Under the pieces are notes generated by a model, which was not told the origin of the DNA, did not search any database, and was given only the letters and a program-made list of their open reading frames with translations. The position numbers were made by a program, and so were the translations under genes. From an uncultured Prevotellaceae bacterium (lineage in GTDB: Bacteria > Bacteroidota > Bacteroidia > Bacteroidales > Bacteroidaceae), in the NCBI GenBank assembly GCA_946404865.1, contig CAMJFC010000007.1, forward strand, positions 18,297 through 82,296: a stretch of 64,000 nucleotides of DNA, given 5' to 3'. Each line of letters starts with the position of its first letter. The first letter of the stretch is position 1. Of the stretch, positions 20,573 to 30,769 are shown in pieces.

Positions 20573-23500
20573 ATGAAAAAAGTAAAATTACAACTGTTGA
20601 TGCTGCTCGCCATACTGGGGTATGGCAGGGCACAGGCCGAATATACCGTGGATTTCAACACGGCAATAGCGACCTCGAGCAGCGACTTCAAGGTCGCTTC
20701 CAACTGGCAGCACATCGTTGATGTCGATACCTACTACGACAATAACATGTCGTATTCCTACAGAGAGGACATGGGTATCGACGGCAGCGGCACCTTGCTG
20801 GCCATGAAACAAGAGATGTCTGACTGGGGTTCCACTGGCACTCCCACTTACGACATGCTGGTGACACCTGTTGTCTCAGGCACCGTCACTATCTATGCGT
20901 TTCCCTACTCGGCATCGTCATCGAACAGAGCCTTTGTGGAGTTCTACAGTTTGAACAGCAGTGCTACGGCTCGTGTGGCCAAACTGGGAAGCAAGGAGTG
21001 GACCTCGACAGCCGGCGCTTCCTGGACAGCCGTCACCATCACGGTGTCGGAACCACAACGCATCGGTATCCGGGCACAATACGTCTATTTGGATAATTTC
21101 TATGCCCAAAATGCCGAGATTGTGGCAGAAACCAGTCTGAGTGTCTCGGCGGTGATGAACAGCGACGGACAGACTGGCTACAACGGCACCAATCCCACCT
21201 TCTATCAGCAGGCTGACGGCAATATGTTGGCTGAACTCAAGGTGACGCTGATCAACGACGGCGATGTGGATTTCGTGGCGGGCTCAACACCCAACTACAC
21301 GCTGACACCCGCGTATGCCAGCGCTTCCAATGGTGCCAAAACCTATGTGGAAGAGGCTGCCGTTCCCATCACAGTCGATATTCCTGCAGGACAGTCGAAG
21401 ACCATCGATGTGGCTTTCTCCGTACCCTTCTTGACGGGTTATAAGTTCTGGTTTGTCCGCGAGAACGTCTCCGGCACCACCTCCACATCGTTCCGTTATG
21501 CCACCTCGGTGGCCTACGAACCGAAGTTCGCCTTCCGTGCCGTCGGCACTACCACCGGCCTGACTGGTGCAGAGGCATGGGGTGTCATCTCGGCATCGAC
21601 CACAAAGAACTATGAGATTTACAACAGCGGTACGGCACCGCTCACCGTCAAGAGCATTACCTTGCCCAACGGTTTCACTTCCGACAACGCTCCGACGGAA
21701 CAGTTCGTCGTTCCCGCTGGCGAGAGCCAGGCCATCGACATCACGCAGGATGCGGCTGTCGCAGGACAGTACGCCGGAAACCTTGTCATTGTCTATCTCG
21801 ATAAGAATGGTAACGAGACCACTTACACCCTCGCACTTTCGACCACTGTCATCGCGGCGGGCACATGGTGGGCCGACTTCAACAGCAGCAGGGAGGCTTC
21901 TGTTACCTTCCCCGCTGGGTCTGTGGCCGAGGCTGGCATCCGTCAGGGCACCGTCTATGTGTCGGCTGGCAACTACGATGGTTATCTCTATTCCTATACG
22001 TCAAACAGTTACGCTTCGGAGAACAATAAATTCATCACTCCGTTGCTCCATGCTGATGCCGGCGATGCGCTGACCTTCGAGGCACGACGCGACGAAAGCG
22101 CTTCGGCTACCTACAATGTGAAGGTGTATATCTCGACCGACCGCAAGGATTGGGGCTCGCCCGTCTTGACGGTGAGCGCGGCCGACCTGACAACGGCATT
22201 CCAAAGCTTCACGGTCAACTTCCCCACAGAGGGCAACTACTATGTGGCCTTCGCCGTCTATGGTGTGCGCATCGACAACCTCGTCGGTCTGCAGCAGGTG
22301 GAGGTAGAACACGATATGTATATCAAGAGTGTCAACTGGCCCGACGCCAGCATCAAGAGCGGAACGGCCCAGACCAAACCCATTGTGGATGTGATACCGC
22401 TGACCACCGAGGCAGCCTCTGACTATACCGTGCAGTTCATCTATGGCGACAATGTGGTGGAGGGCACGCCCGTGGCACTGACTGCCAGCAACACCTCCTC
22501 GAGTTCGAAGAGTTTCTCGTTCGCCTACACTCCGGTGGTGGAGCAAACCACGGCGTTCACGGGTGCCAAAGTGGTGTTCACGTTCCAAGACGGCACCACC
22601 ATCGAAACAGAGACCTACGACTTCACCGTCACCAACGAGCCCAAGTTCCACTTCCTCAACAGCATCCCGACAAGCAAGTGGTATGAGCCGACCGACCGCA
22701 GCGAGCCTATCGTCTTCGGCCGCACCAACAAGGAGGAGACGCAGAGTTTCTATTTCTACAACTGGGGCACCGCACCGCTTACCATCAGCGACATCCGTCT
22801 GCCCGAGGGCTTCACCGCCTCTGTCAAGACTCCGCTCACCGTGGCCCCCTTCAATGAGAACAATCTGAGTGCAGCCGCACAGCCTGTGGATATCATCTTC
22901 AATCCTGAAGCACCTGGCGATTATAGTGGTCAACTTGAGGTGGTCTATATCGACGCCACAGGCGAAGAGGCTACGTTTGCCCTACCTGTCAGCGGTACGA
23001 AACTCGACCCAGCCAAGTGGTATGCCAACTTCGATGACAACAAATTCCCTCTGGGCACGACCTATCAGGACAATATGAGCGTCACGTATGTCTCTGAAGA
23101 CAATTATGCCATCGTCTCTTCGGCCACCTCCAAAAACCTCTTCATCACGCCGTTGTTGACTGCCGAGACTGGCGAGACCATGCGGTTCGACGCTAAGCTG
23201 TACAACTCATCGTGGTCGGAAGGTCAGGTGGTGGTCTATGCCGCCGCCACGCGCGACGACCTCATTGACACCGAAGCGGGCAACCGTCAGGAACTGTTCA
23301 GCGTGAATGGTGAACGTGGACTGACTGCTACGATGCAGACCTTTGAGTTCACCATCCCGTCGGCCGGCGACTACTATATCGGTTTCGAAATCAGCAACCG
23401 GGCGTATGTGGATGAGGTGTATGGATTGGAACTTGGCGAGACGGGTTTGGACTTGGCACTCGCCTCGTACAACATCCCGACACAGGGCATGCAGAACATC

Positions 23501-25219
23501 CCCATGACAGCAACATTCAATGTGCGCAACTTCGGTCTTGAAGATGTGGCTGGCGAAGATTATCTCATCCTCGTGGGCATCGGCGATGTGAAGAGCACTG
23601 CAGAGGAGGGTCCTGTGACCTTGAAGATGACTCCGAAACTCTCCGACGACGGCACATCGGTCAGCGTCAGCATACAATCACCGAAAGCAGGCACCTTCCC
23701 CGTTACCATTGCCTTTACCGACACGGAGGGAAACAGCCTCATTGAGGTAGAACAGGATGTGACGTTCACTGAGGAAACGGCAAGCGGAGAATTAGTCATT
23801 GGCAATAAGAAATCAACCAGTAATTATGTCCCGTTCTATGCTACATGGGCAGATGACAGTTCAGGAAAGGCGATGGCCGACTGGATTTATACTCCGGAAC
23901 AGTTGGAAGCTTTTGGCTTGACAAGCGGTGCGACCATTACGCAGATTAAGTTCATCGGAACTCCGGGGGGGCCAAGGACGTTCAACAATCTATCTGTTGA
24001 TGTGTGGATAGCACAAGAGAATGTAAATGATTTTGTTGCCATGTCGCCTGATAAAGAGGCCATGACGCATGTTCAGGTCTATAACGAGGAGACAGTCGTT
24101 TTCACTCAAAATGTTGAACATGAGTTTATCATTGACTTGTCAGAGAATCCTATTGTTTATGATGGCGTCTCCGGCATCCATATCTTTACGAACATCAATG
24201 GACACGGGCAGTATTTAGGAATAGCATTTGACATTGACACGGACTATCCGTATTCTTATTACGCGCATGGTTCGGGCTCTTATAGTTCAGTGGGTGGTAA
24301 ACCTGTGGCTTATTTATCGTTGGCTGTCAACCCTGTCGCTATCGCTGGCACAGTGACCAACGAGTCGGGTGAACCCGTGGCAGACGCTACCGTGACACTT
24401 AAGAGTGCCGATGGCGAAGGTGTGCAGTATGAAGGCACAACCGATGCTGATGGTAAGTTCAACTTCAATGTCATCCAGTCAACGCGCAACTATGATGCGA
24501 CAGTCACTGCCGAGGGCTATGACGAGACAACCGTCGAGAACCTTGATTTTTCTGCGGCTGTGGATGGAGTACTGACGCAGAATTTCACCCTCATGGCCAC
24601 ACCGGCGTTCGTTGAGGTGACCATCTTGGAGGGACGCACGGGCACAACGCTGTCGAGCAAGTATGCGCTCGACCTCTCCGATGTGGAGGGCCTGACTGCC
24701 TACAAGGCGATTGGCAAGGTGACCACCAACGCGGCATATATCATCACCGACGAGGTGAATACCGTCGCTCCTGCCGAGGAGGGTCTCCTCCTGAAGGGTG
24801 CTGCCGGTAAGTATCAGATTCCGGTGGCTAAGGTCGACGAGGCCGATGAGGCAGCCTTTGCCGACAACTTGCTTGAACCTGCCCTTGAGGGTTATACACC
24901 GACCGACGAAGACATCGCTGCTAAGACCGTCTATCTTTATGTGAAGGTGGGCGACGAATGTGGATTCCAACTCGTGACCAACACCTCGCAGACCCTGGCT
25001 GCGGGCAAGGCCTACCTCCGGCTGACGGATGAGTTGGCCGATGCCGCCGCGAAGTATGGCATCACCTTCGAAGAGGGTGGTGTAGTGAACGGCATCGACA
25101 CCGCTGTTTCCGGACAGTTGGATGTCAACGCACCGATGTATAACCTCGCCGGACAGCGAGTGGAGCGTTCCTACCGTGGTGTGGTCATCCAGAATGGCAG
25201 AAAATATGTGAAGCATTGA
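20573..25219 (+). CDS. Very large secreted repetitive adhesin-like protein with carboxypeptidase-regulatory-like module and T9SS tail (paralogue A)
   Basis: MKKVKLQLLMLLAILGYGRAQAEYTVDF; AIAGTVTNESGEPVADATVTLKSADGEG; tail MYNLAGQRVERSYRGVVIQNGRKYVKH. Confidence 0.87.
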   Translation: MKKVKLQLLMLLAILGYGRAQAEYTVDFNTAIATSSSDFKVASNWQHIVDVDTYYDNNMSYSYREDMGIDGSGTLLAMKQEMSDWGSTGTPTYDMLVTPVVSGTVTIYAFPYSASSSNRAFVEFYSLNSSATARVAKLGSKEWTSTAGASWTAVTITVSEPQRIGIRAQYVYLDNFYAQNAEIVAETSLSVSAVMNSDGQTGYNGTNPTFYQQADGNMLAELKVTLINDGDVDFVAGSTPNYTLTPAYASASNGAKTYVEEAAVPITVDIPAGQSKTIDVAFSVPFLTGYKFWFVRENVSGTTSTSFRYATSVAYEPKFAFRAVGTTTGLTGAEAWGVISASTTKNYEIYNSGTAPLTVKSITLPNGFTSDNAPTEQFVVPAGESQAIDITQDAAVAGQYAGNLVIVYLDKNGNETTYTLALSTTVIAAGTWWADFNSSREASVTFPAGSVAEAGIRQGTVYVSAGNYDGYLYSYTSNSYASENNKFITPLLHADAGDALTFEARRDESASATYNVKVYISTDRKDWGSPVLTVSAADLTTAFQSFTVNFPTEGNYYVAFAVYGVRIDNLVGLQQVEVEHDMYIKSVNWPDASIKSGTAQTKPIVDVIPLTTEAASDYTVQFIYGDNVVEGTPVALTASNTSSSSKSFSFAYTPVVEQTTAFTGAKVVFTFQDGTTIETETYDFTVTNEPKFHFLNSIPTSKWYEPTDRSEPIVFGRTNKEETQSFYFYNWGTAPLTISDIRLPEGFTASVKTPLTVAPFNENNLSAAAQPVDIIFNPEAPGDYSGQLEVVYIDATGEEATFALPVSGTKLDPAKWYANFDDNKFPLGTTYQDNMSVTYVSEDNYAIVSSATSKNLFITPLLTAETGETMRFDAKLYNSSWSEGQVVVYAAATRDDLIDTEAGNRQELFSVNGERGLTATMQTFEFTIPSAGDYYIGFEISNRAYVDEVYGLELGETGLDLALASYNIPTQGMQNIPMTATFNVRNFGLEDVAGEDYLILVGIGDVKSTAEEGPVTLKMTPKLSDDGTSVSVSIQSPKAGTFPVTIAFTDTEGNSLIEVEQDVTFTEETASGELVIGNKKSTSNYVPFYATWADDSSGKAMADWIYTPEQLEAFGLTSGATITQIKFIGTPGGPRTFNNLSVDVWIAQENVNDFVAMSPDKEAMTHVQVYNEETVVFTQNVEHEFIIDLSENPIVYDGVSGIHIFTNINGHGQYLGIAFDIDTDYPYSYYAHGSGSYSSVGGKPVAYLSLAVNPVAIAGTVTNESGEPVADATVTLKSADGEGVQYEGTTDADGKFNFNVIQSTRNYDATVTAEGYDETTVENLDFSAAVDGVLTQNFTLMATPAFVEVTILEGRTGTTLSSKYALDLSDVEGLTAYKAIGKVTTNAAYIITDEVNTVAPAEEGLLLKGAAGKYQIPVAKVDEADEAAFADNLLEPALEGYTPTDEDIAAKTVYLYVKVGDECGFQLVTNTSQTLAAGKAYLRLTDELADAAAKYGITFEEGGVVNGIDTAVSGQLDVNAPMYNLAGQRVERSYRGVVIQNGRKYVKH

Positions 25220-25239
25220 TCACCTAAAATCGTATTGTC

Positions 25240-25416
25240 ATGAAAACATATATCAGACCTGAGATCAAGTATCTCTCCATCGTTCATGAACAGGCTGTCC
25301 TCTTGGGCTCAGAGAAAGTGTTCGACCCCAATGATGAGTCGGAGGAAACGGCAGAGGAATGCACTATCTTCGACGAGATGAACGTCTATAAGAAGAGTAA
25401 GACGGTGTGGGAATGA
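25240..25416 (+). CDS. Small acidic protein, family MKxYIxPExK...(L/I)GS...VW (copy 2; not in ORF track)
   Basis: Hand translation: MKTYIRPEIKYLSIVHEQAVLLGSEKVFDPNDESEETAEECTIFDEMNVYKKSKTVWE (58 aa), 20 nt after the T9SS gene. Confidence 0.82.
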   Translation: MKTYIRPEIKYLSIVHEQAVLLGSEKVFDPNDESEETAEECTIFDEMNVYKKSKTVWE

Positions 25417-25449
25417 TTACGTTGAACGTTGAAGGTTGAACGTTGAACG

Positions 25450-25511
25450 TGAATCAAGGGGACAGGTACTTTGACCCAATCCTGGGTCAAAGTACCTGTC
25501 CCCTTGATTCA
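25450..25511. repeat. Perfect 29-bp-stem hairpin of REP type (GGGGACAGGTACTTTGACCC)
   Basis: TGAATCAAGGGGACAGGTACTTTGACCCA-ATCC-TGGGTCAAAGTACCTGTCCCCTTGATTCA. Confidence 0.9.
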
Positions 25512-25563
25512 TTCCTTCATAAAGAAGTGTCAGCGTTTTTTTATCATGGTGAAGAGAATATAA

Positions 25564-25616
25564 AAAAGGAGGAAAAAGGAGGAAAAAGGAGGAAAAAGAA
25601 ATAAAAAGAAATAAAA
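25564..25616. repeat. Decamer-type purine repeat (AAAAAGGAGG)n
   Basis: aaaaaggaggaaaaaggaggaaaaaggaggaaaaag followed by aaataaaaag repeats. Confidence 0.8.
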
Positions 25617-25763
25617 ACGCCCTGTCCCTACATTAAAAATATGTCCTTCTGTTCTTCTGTCAAAAAAGCACGCCCTGTCTCTACATTAAAAATATGTGCT
25701 TCTGTCAAAAATGTGACAAATTTTAGGGTAAAATGATATTTTTTCAGAAAAATCGGCCAAAAT

Positions 25764-25794
25764 TTTGGCAGTTTGTAAATAAATCGTAACTTTG
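25764..25794 (+). promoter_or_regulatory. Consensus Bacteroidetes promoter
   Basis: TTTG (25764-25767) - N19 - TAACTTTG (25787-25794) upstream of paralogue B. Confidence 0.7.
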
Positions 25795-25888
25795 CAGGTT
25801 GTTATTTCATCATGTTTCGGCATTTCTTTCGCCAACACAACCCTACGTCTTTACATTATTATTATATATTCACTCAATTCTAACGCTT

Positions 25889-28800
25889 ATGAAACAAGCA
25901 AAATTTCTACTACTGACATTGCTCGCTGTGCTGGGGTATAGCGAAGCAAGGGCCGACTATACCGTGAATTTCAACACGGAAATAGCGACCTCAAGCAGCG
26001 ATTTCAAAGTCGCTTCAAATTGGCAACATATTGTTGACGTAGATACCTACTACGACAATAATATGTCTTATTCATGGAAAGAAAGCGATGGTATCGACAG
26101 TTCGGGCGCATTGCTGGCCATGAAACAAATGAAGAACGATTGGGGCTCTTCTGGCACCGAAACTTACGACATGCTGGTGACACCTGTCGTGTCGGGTACA
26201 GTGACCATTTATGCTTATCCCTATTCGGCTTCTTCCTCTAACAAGGCATTCGTTGAGCTGTACAGCTTGAACAGTGCTGGCACTGCCCGTGATACGAAGT
26301 TAACCAGCCAGGAGTGGACCTCTACTACTGGTGCCGAGTGGACTGCCGTGACGATTGAGGTGTCAGAGCCACAGCGCATCGGTATCCGTGCTCAGTATGT
26401 GTATTTAGACAACTTCTCCGCAACTACTGCTGATATCGTGGCTGAGTCAAGCTTGAGTGTCACCAAAGTGATGGACGAGAACGGAAACGAAAAGTACCAA
26501 GGTACATACCCCATTTTCTATCAGCAGCCTGATGGAAATATGTTGGTGAAACTGAAAGTGGCCTTGTTGAACAATGGTGATGTGGACTTTGTCGCTGGCT
26601 CGACAGAGAATTACACAATTACCTTGGCAAAAGGAACTTCTTCCGCAGCCGATACATATTATGATGATGCGACCGTCGCTATTACAGAGGATTTGGCGGC
26701 TGGCGAGTCCAAAACTATCGATGTGTCATTTACTGTGCCGTACGTGTCTGGTTATTCGTATTGGTATGTTAGGGAGAATGTGACGGGTACCACCTCGTCT
26801 TCGTTCCGCTATGCGAATTCTGCCGCTTACGAACCTAAATTCCTGTTCCGTGAGGCTGGCTCTACTTCAACGTCAAGCCTTACCAATGCCGCTTGGGGTA
26901 CGATTTCCGAATCGACCACGAAGAACTATGAGATTTACAATGACGGTACTGCACCGCTCATTGTTAATAGCATTACGCTGCCCGATGGCTTCACTTCAAC
27001 AGCCATTGACGGTGGTACCAGTGTGAAACTCATTCATAGTGGCTTTGACGATGCAGGTGCTGTGTTCTATGCTTGGACATGGATTGACGGACAAGATGGC
27101 CGTTGGGTGGCTGGAAATGATGATGTCTATGAAGGCCTCGACAATAATGTCATCTTTGTAAGGATGAACCCCAACGGTGCTCCCAGCTGGGATGCTAAAT
27201 GGAATCAGACGGGCAATCTCACGCTGCAAGGTGGCGGCTATGTGTTAGACAGTTATAATGGAGACGAAATGGTGGGTCACTGGGTGGCTGCCATCGTTGA
27301 CGCTAAATCGTCTAAGGCCATCGACATCACGCAGGATGCTGCTCAGACAGGTACATTCAGTGGCGATGTGGTTGTCAAATATATGGACGCCTCCAGTACG
27401 GAGAAGACCCACACCATGTCCATCTCGACTACTGTCATCGGTGCTGGCACATGGTTTGCAGAATTCAATAGTTCTACCTCTGGAAGCGTCACCTTCCCCG
27501 AAGGTTCTTTGGCAGAAAACGGCGTTCGTCAGGGTACTACATACGTGTCATCGGGTAACTACGATGGCTATCTGTATTCTTATACAAGCAGCAGCTATGC
27601 AACCGTCAATAATAAGTTCATCACCCCGAAACTCCATGCCAATGCTGGCGACCAACTGACATTCGACGTGGCTCGGGAAGCAGGAAGTAGCTCTTCATAC
27701 AATTTGAAAGTATATGTATCTACCGACCGTCAGACATGGGGCGAGCCCGTTTATTCGGTGACCGCTGCTGATTTGACAACTGCCTATCAGAACCAGGCTA
27801 TCACGTTTGATACCGAAGGCGATTATTATGTGGCATTTGCTATCTATGGCGTCAAGATTGACAACCTCGTCGGTTTGCAGAAGGTGGATGTGACTCACGA
27901 CCTCTATATCAAGGAGGTGACTTGGCAGGATGCCGAGGTCAACAGCGGTGCTGAGATTTCATCGAAACCCAAAGTGACGATTATCCCGTTGACCAATGAG
28001 ACTGCCGATGCTTATACCGTGAAGTACATCTATGGTGACAACGAGGTTGTTGGCACTCCCGTGGCTCTGACCGCCAGTGCTACGTCAACCAAAGACTTCA
28101 CCTTCACCTTCACACCTGAGGTGGAGAGCACCACGACATTCGAAGGCACCAAGGTGGTGTTCGAGTTTACTGATGGAACCAAGTTCGAGTCTGAGACCTT
28201 CGACTTCACTGTGAAGAATGAGCCGAAGTTCCACTTCGTCAAGACATTGCCGACAAGCAAGTGGTCTGAGCCTTCTGATTACACCACTCCGATTGCTTTT
28301 GGCAAGACCAATCAAGAGGATGCACAGACTTACTACCTGGTCAACTGGGGTTCTGCTCCTCTGAACGTGAAGAGCATCAGTCTGCCTGAGGGTTACACCG
28401 TTTCTGTGGAGACACCACTGACAGTGGGCGCATTCGATGGCACCAATGAGGGCATTGCTGCTGCTTCGCAGAGCTTCGACATCATCTTCTCTGCCACAGA
28501 GACTGGCACATACAGTGGCGACATGGTCATCACCTACGTGAATGGTGCTGGCGAAGACGCTACCTTCACCATCGCAGTCAGTGGTACAAAACTCGACCCG
28601 AACAAGTGGTATGCTAACTTCGATGACAACAAGTGGCCTGCTGGTTCTACCTATCAGAACAATGTGAGTATGACAAATGGTGGTACTTATTCTGCTCCTA
28701 ACTACTATATTTCTTCAAGTAGTACGACGAATAACCTCTTCATCACTCCGAAACTGACGGCTACTGCCGGCGAGAAGATACAGTTTGATGCGAAGTATTA

Positions 28801-30739
28801 TAACTCATATAACACCTCTGGTAAAGTGGTGGTGTATGCCGCTGCTACCCGTGACGCATTGACTGACACTGAAGTGGAGAAGACTCCTATCTTCACCACC
28901 GAGGGTATGACCACCGACTACCAGACCTTCGAGGTAACCATCCCAGAGGCTGGTGACTACTATCTTGCTTTCGAAATCACCGGTCGTCCATACGTCGATG
29001 AGATTTACGGTCTGACACGGGCTGATGTCGATTACGACCTCGCTTTGGGTACCACCAACATTCCTACAGAGGCCATGCAGAACGTGACCGCTACGGCTAC
29101 TGTCAATGTGAAGAACTATGGCTTGGCGGCTGTTGCAGCTGAAGACTATCAGATTATGGTTGGTATTGGCGACATCAAATCTACTGCCGAGCAGGGCACC
29201 GTGGAACTGCCGATGACACCTGCGCTCTCTGCAGCTGGCACAGCCATTTCTGTCTCCTTCCTGTCGCCTAAGGCTGGCACCTATCCTGTCACTATCGCCA
29301 TCACCGATAACGAGGGCAACATCCTTACCAAGACTGAGCCTGTGAACGTGACGTTTGCTGAAGAAGAGGCTTCCAGCGAGATTGTAGTCGGAACGCAGCG
29401 TTCTGGTTCGGCATCGAGAGATTATGCCATCATCGACTTCTACAATCTGGATAACTATGCTCTTACGTCTGACATCCTTTACACAGCTGCTCAATTGGAG
29501 GAGTTTGGTGTGATTGCTGGTACTAAGATTACTGCCATCACGTTTAAGGGAACCATTTCAAGTGCAAAGACCATTTCTAACTCCTTGACAGCATGGGTCG
29601 GAACAAGCACAGGCGAAATCACGTATAATAGTCCCGACAAATCTGCCATGCAGGAAGTGACCATATATGATGGTACAATGGCATTTGTATCAGGTGAGAA
29701 CGACATTGTGGTAACGCTTCCCCAACCGATTGTCTATGACGGAAGCTCTGACCTTCGCGTTTACTTCGAAGGAACAAAAGGCGGATGGGCATCTTTGTCT
29801 TTCAATTATGATAGTAAATATAGCAATATGAAGTGGAGTAATGCTTCCAGCATGAAGTATAATCCTCTTGCCTATCTGTCAATTGAAGCTACCATTCCCA
29901 CCATCGCCGGTACAGTGACCGACGCTGACAACCAGCCTATTGCCAATGCCACTGTTACGCTCGTGAGTGCCGACAGTGACCAGGTGCAGTATGAGGGCAC
30001 GACCGATGACGACGGTAACTACAGCATCAGCGTGATTCAATCTACACGTACCTACGATGCGACCGTCTCTGCTGAAGGCTACGATGATGAGGTCGCTGAG
30101 GATGTCAGCTTCGCCGAGGCTGTTGATGGCGTGCTGACAAAGGACTTCACGCTCACACAGACTCCTGAATTTGTGGAGGTGACTATTGGCGTGCGTGGTG
30201 CTGCTTCGTTCAGCAGCAAGTATCCGCTCGACTTCTCGTCGACAGATGTCACTGCTTATATCATCACGGGTAAGGAAGGTACCATCTTCACTCGCCAGGC
30301 GGTGACCGAAGTGCCTGCTAATACCGGTATCTTGGTTTACGCTGCTCAGGGAACCTACCAGATTCCTGTGGCTGCAAATGAGCCCGAGGACATCGACAAC
30401 AATCTGCTCGTGGCTACCTCTAAAGGTGAATATACTGTGACGGAAGAAGACTATGGTCGTGTCTATGGCCTGTTCTACTCTACCAAGCAGCAGAAAATGG
30501 GATTCCAGAAGAAGAGTGTAGGCTACACCTTCGGTGTCGACAAGTGCTATCTGCTCCTGCCTGAGGGTGCCAACGCTAATGAGTTGTTCTTCGATCTTGA
30601 CACGTTGACTGGTATCGATGCCATCGCTACAGACGCTGCTGACGAGAAGGGTGATACCTTCAACCTCAGTGGTCAGAAAGTGAACGCATCTTACAAGGGC
30701 GTCATCATCCGCAATGGTAAGAAGATGATCCAGAAGTAA
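25889..30739 (+). CDS. Very large secreted repetitive adhesin-like protein, T9SS tail (paralogue B)
   Basis: MKQAKFLLLTLLAVLGYSEARADYTVNF start preferred over ORF-track 25799; near-collinear with 20573-25219 plus a ~100-aa inserted module; tail TFNLSGQKVNASYKGVIIRNGKKMIQK. Confidence 0.88.
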   Translation: MKQAKFLLLTLLAVLGYSEARADYTVNFNTEIATSSSDFKVASNWQHIVDVDTYYDNNMSYSWKESDGIDSSGALLAMKQMKNDWGSSGTETYDMLVTPVVSGTVTIYAYPYSASSSNKAFVELYSLNSAGTARDTKLTSQEWTSTTGAEWTAVTIEVSEPQRIGIRAQYVYLDNFSATTADIVAESSLSVTKVMDENGNEKYQGTYPIFYQQPDGNMLVKLKVALLNNGDVDFVAGSTENYTITLAKGTSSAADTYYDDATVAITEDLAAGESKTIDVSFTVPYVSGYSYWYVRENVTGTTSSSFRYANSAAYEPKFLFREAGSTSTSSLTNAAWGTISESTTKNYEIYNDGTAPLIVNSITLPDGFTSTAIDGGTSVKLIHSGFDDAGAVFYAWTWIDGQDGRWVAGNDDVYEGLDNNVIFVRMNPNGAPSWDAKWNQTGNLTLQGGGYVLDSYNGDEMVGHWVAAIVDAKSSKAIDITQDAAQTGTFSGDVVVKYMDASSTEKTHTMSISTTVIGAGTWFAEFNSSTSGSVTFPEGSLAENGVRQGTTYVSSGNYDGYLYSYTSSSYATVNNKFITPKLHANAGDQLTFDVAREAGSSSSYNLKVYVSTDRQTWGEPVYSVTAADLTTAYQNQAITFDTEGDYYVAFAIYGVKIDNLVGLQKVDVTHDLYIKEVTWQDAEVNSGAEISSKPKVTIIPLTNETADAYTVKYIYGDNEVVGTPVALTASATSTKDFTFTFTPEVESTTTFEGTKVVFEFTDGTKFESETFDFTVKNEPKFHFVKTLPTSKWSEPSDYTTPIAFGKTNQEDAQTYYLVNWGSAPLNVKSISLPEGYTVSVETPLTVGAFDGTNEGIAAASQSFDIIFSATETGTYSGDMVITYVNGAGEDATFTIAVSGTKLDPNKWYANFDDNKWPAGSTYQNNVSMTNGGTYSAPNYYISSSSTTNNLFITPKLTATAGEKIQFDAKYYNSYNTSGKVVVYAAATRDALTDTEVEKTPIFTTEGMTTDYQTFEVTIPEAGDYYLAFEITGRPYVDEIYGLTRADVDYDLALGTTNIPTEAMQNVTATATVNVKNYGLAAVAAEDYQIMVGIGDIKSTAEQGTVELPMTPALSAAGTAISVSFLSPKAGTYPVTIAITDNEGNILTKTEPVNVTFAEEEASSEIVVGTQRSGSASRDYAIIDFYNLDNYALTSDILYTAAQLEEFGVIAGTKITAITFKGTISSAKTISNSLTAWVGTSTGEITYNSPDKSAMQEVTIYDGTMAFVSGENDIVVTLPQPIVYDGSSDLRVYFEGTKGGWASLSFNYDSKYSNMKWSNASSMKYNPLAYLSIEATIPTIAGTVTDADNQPIANATVTLVSADSDQVQYEGTTDDDGNYSISVIQSTRTYDATVSAEGYDDEVAEDVSFAEAVDGVLTKDFTLTQTPEFVEVTIGVRGAASFSSKYPLDFSSTDVTAYIITGKEGTIFTRQAVTEVPANTGILVYAAQGTYQIPVAANEPEDIDNNLLVATSKGEYTVTEEDYGRVYGLFYSTKQQKMGFQKKSVGYTFGVDKCYLLLPEGANANELFFDLDTLTGIDAIATDAADEKGDTFNLSGQKVNASYKGVIIRNGKKMIQK

Positions 30740-30769
30740 GCAGCCGAATTGTTTAATATTAAAGAGCTA

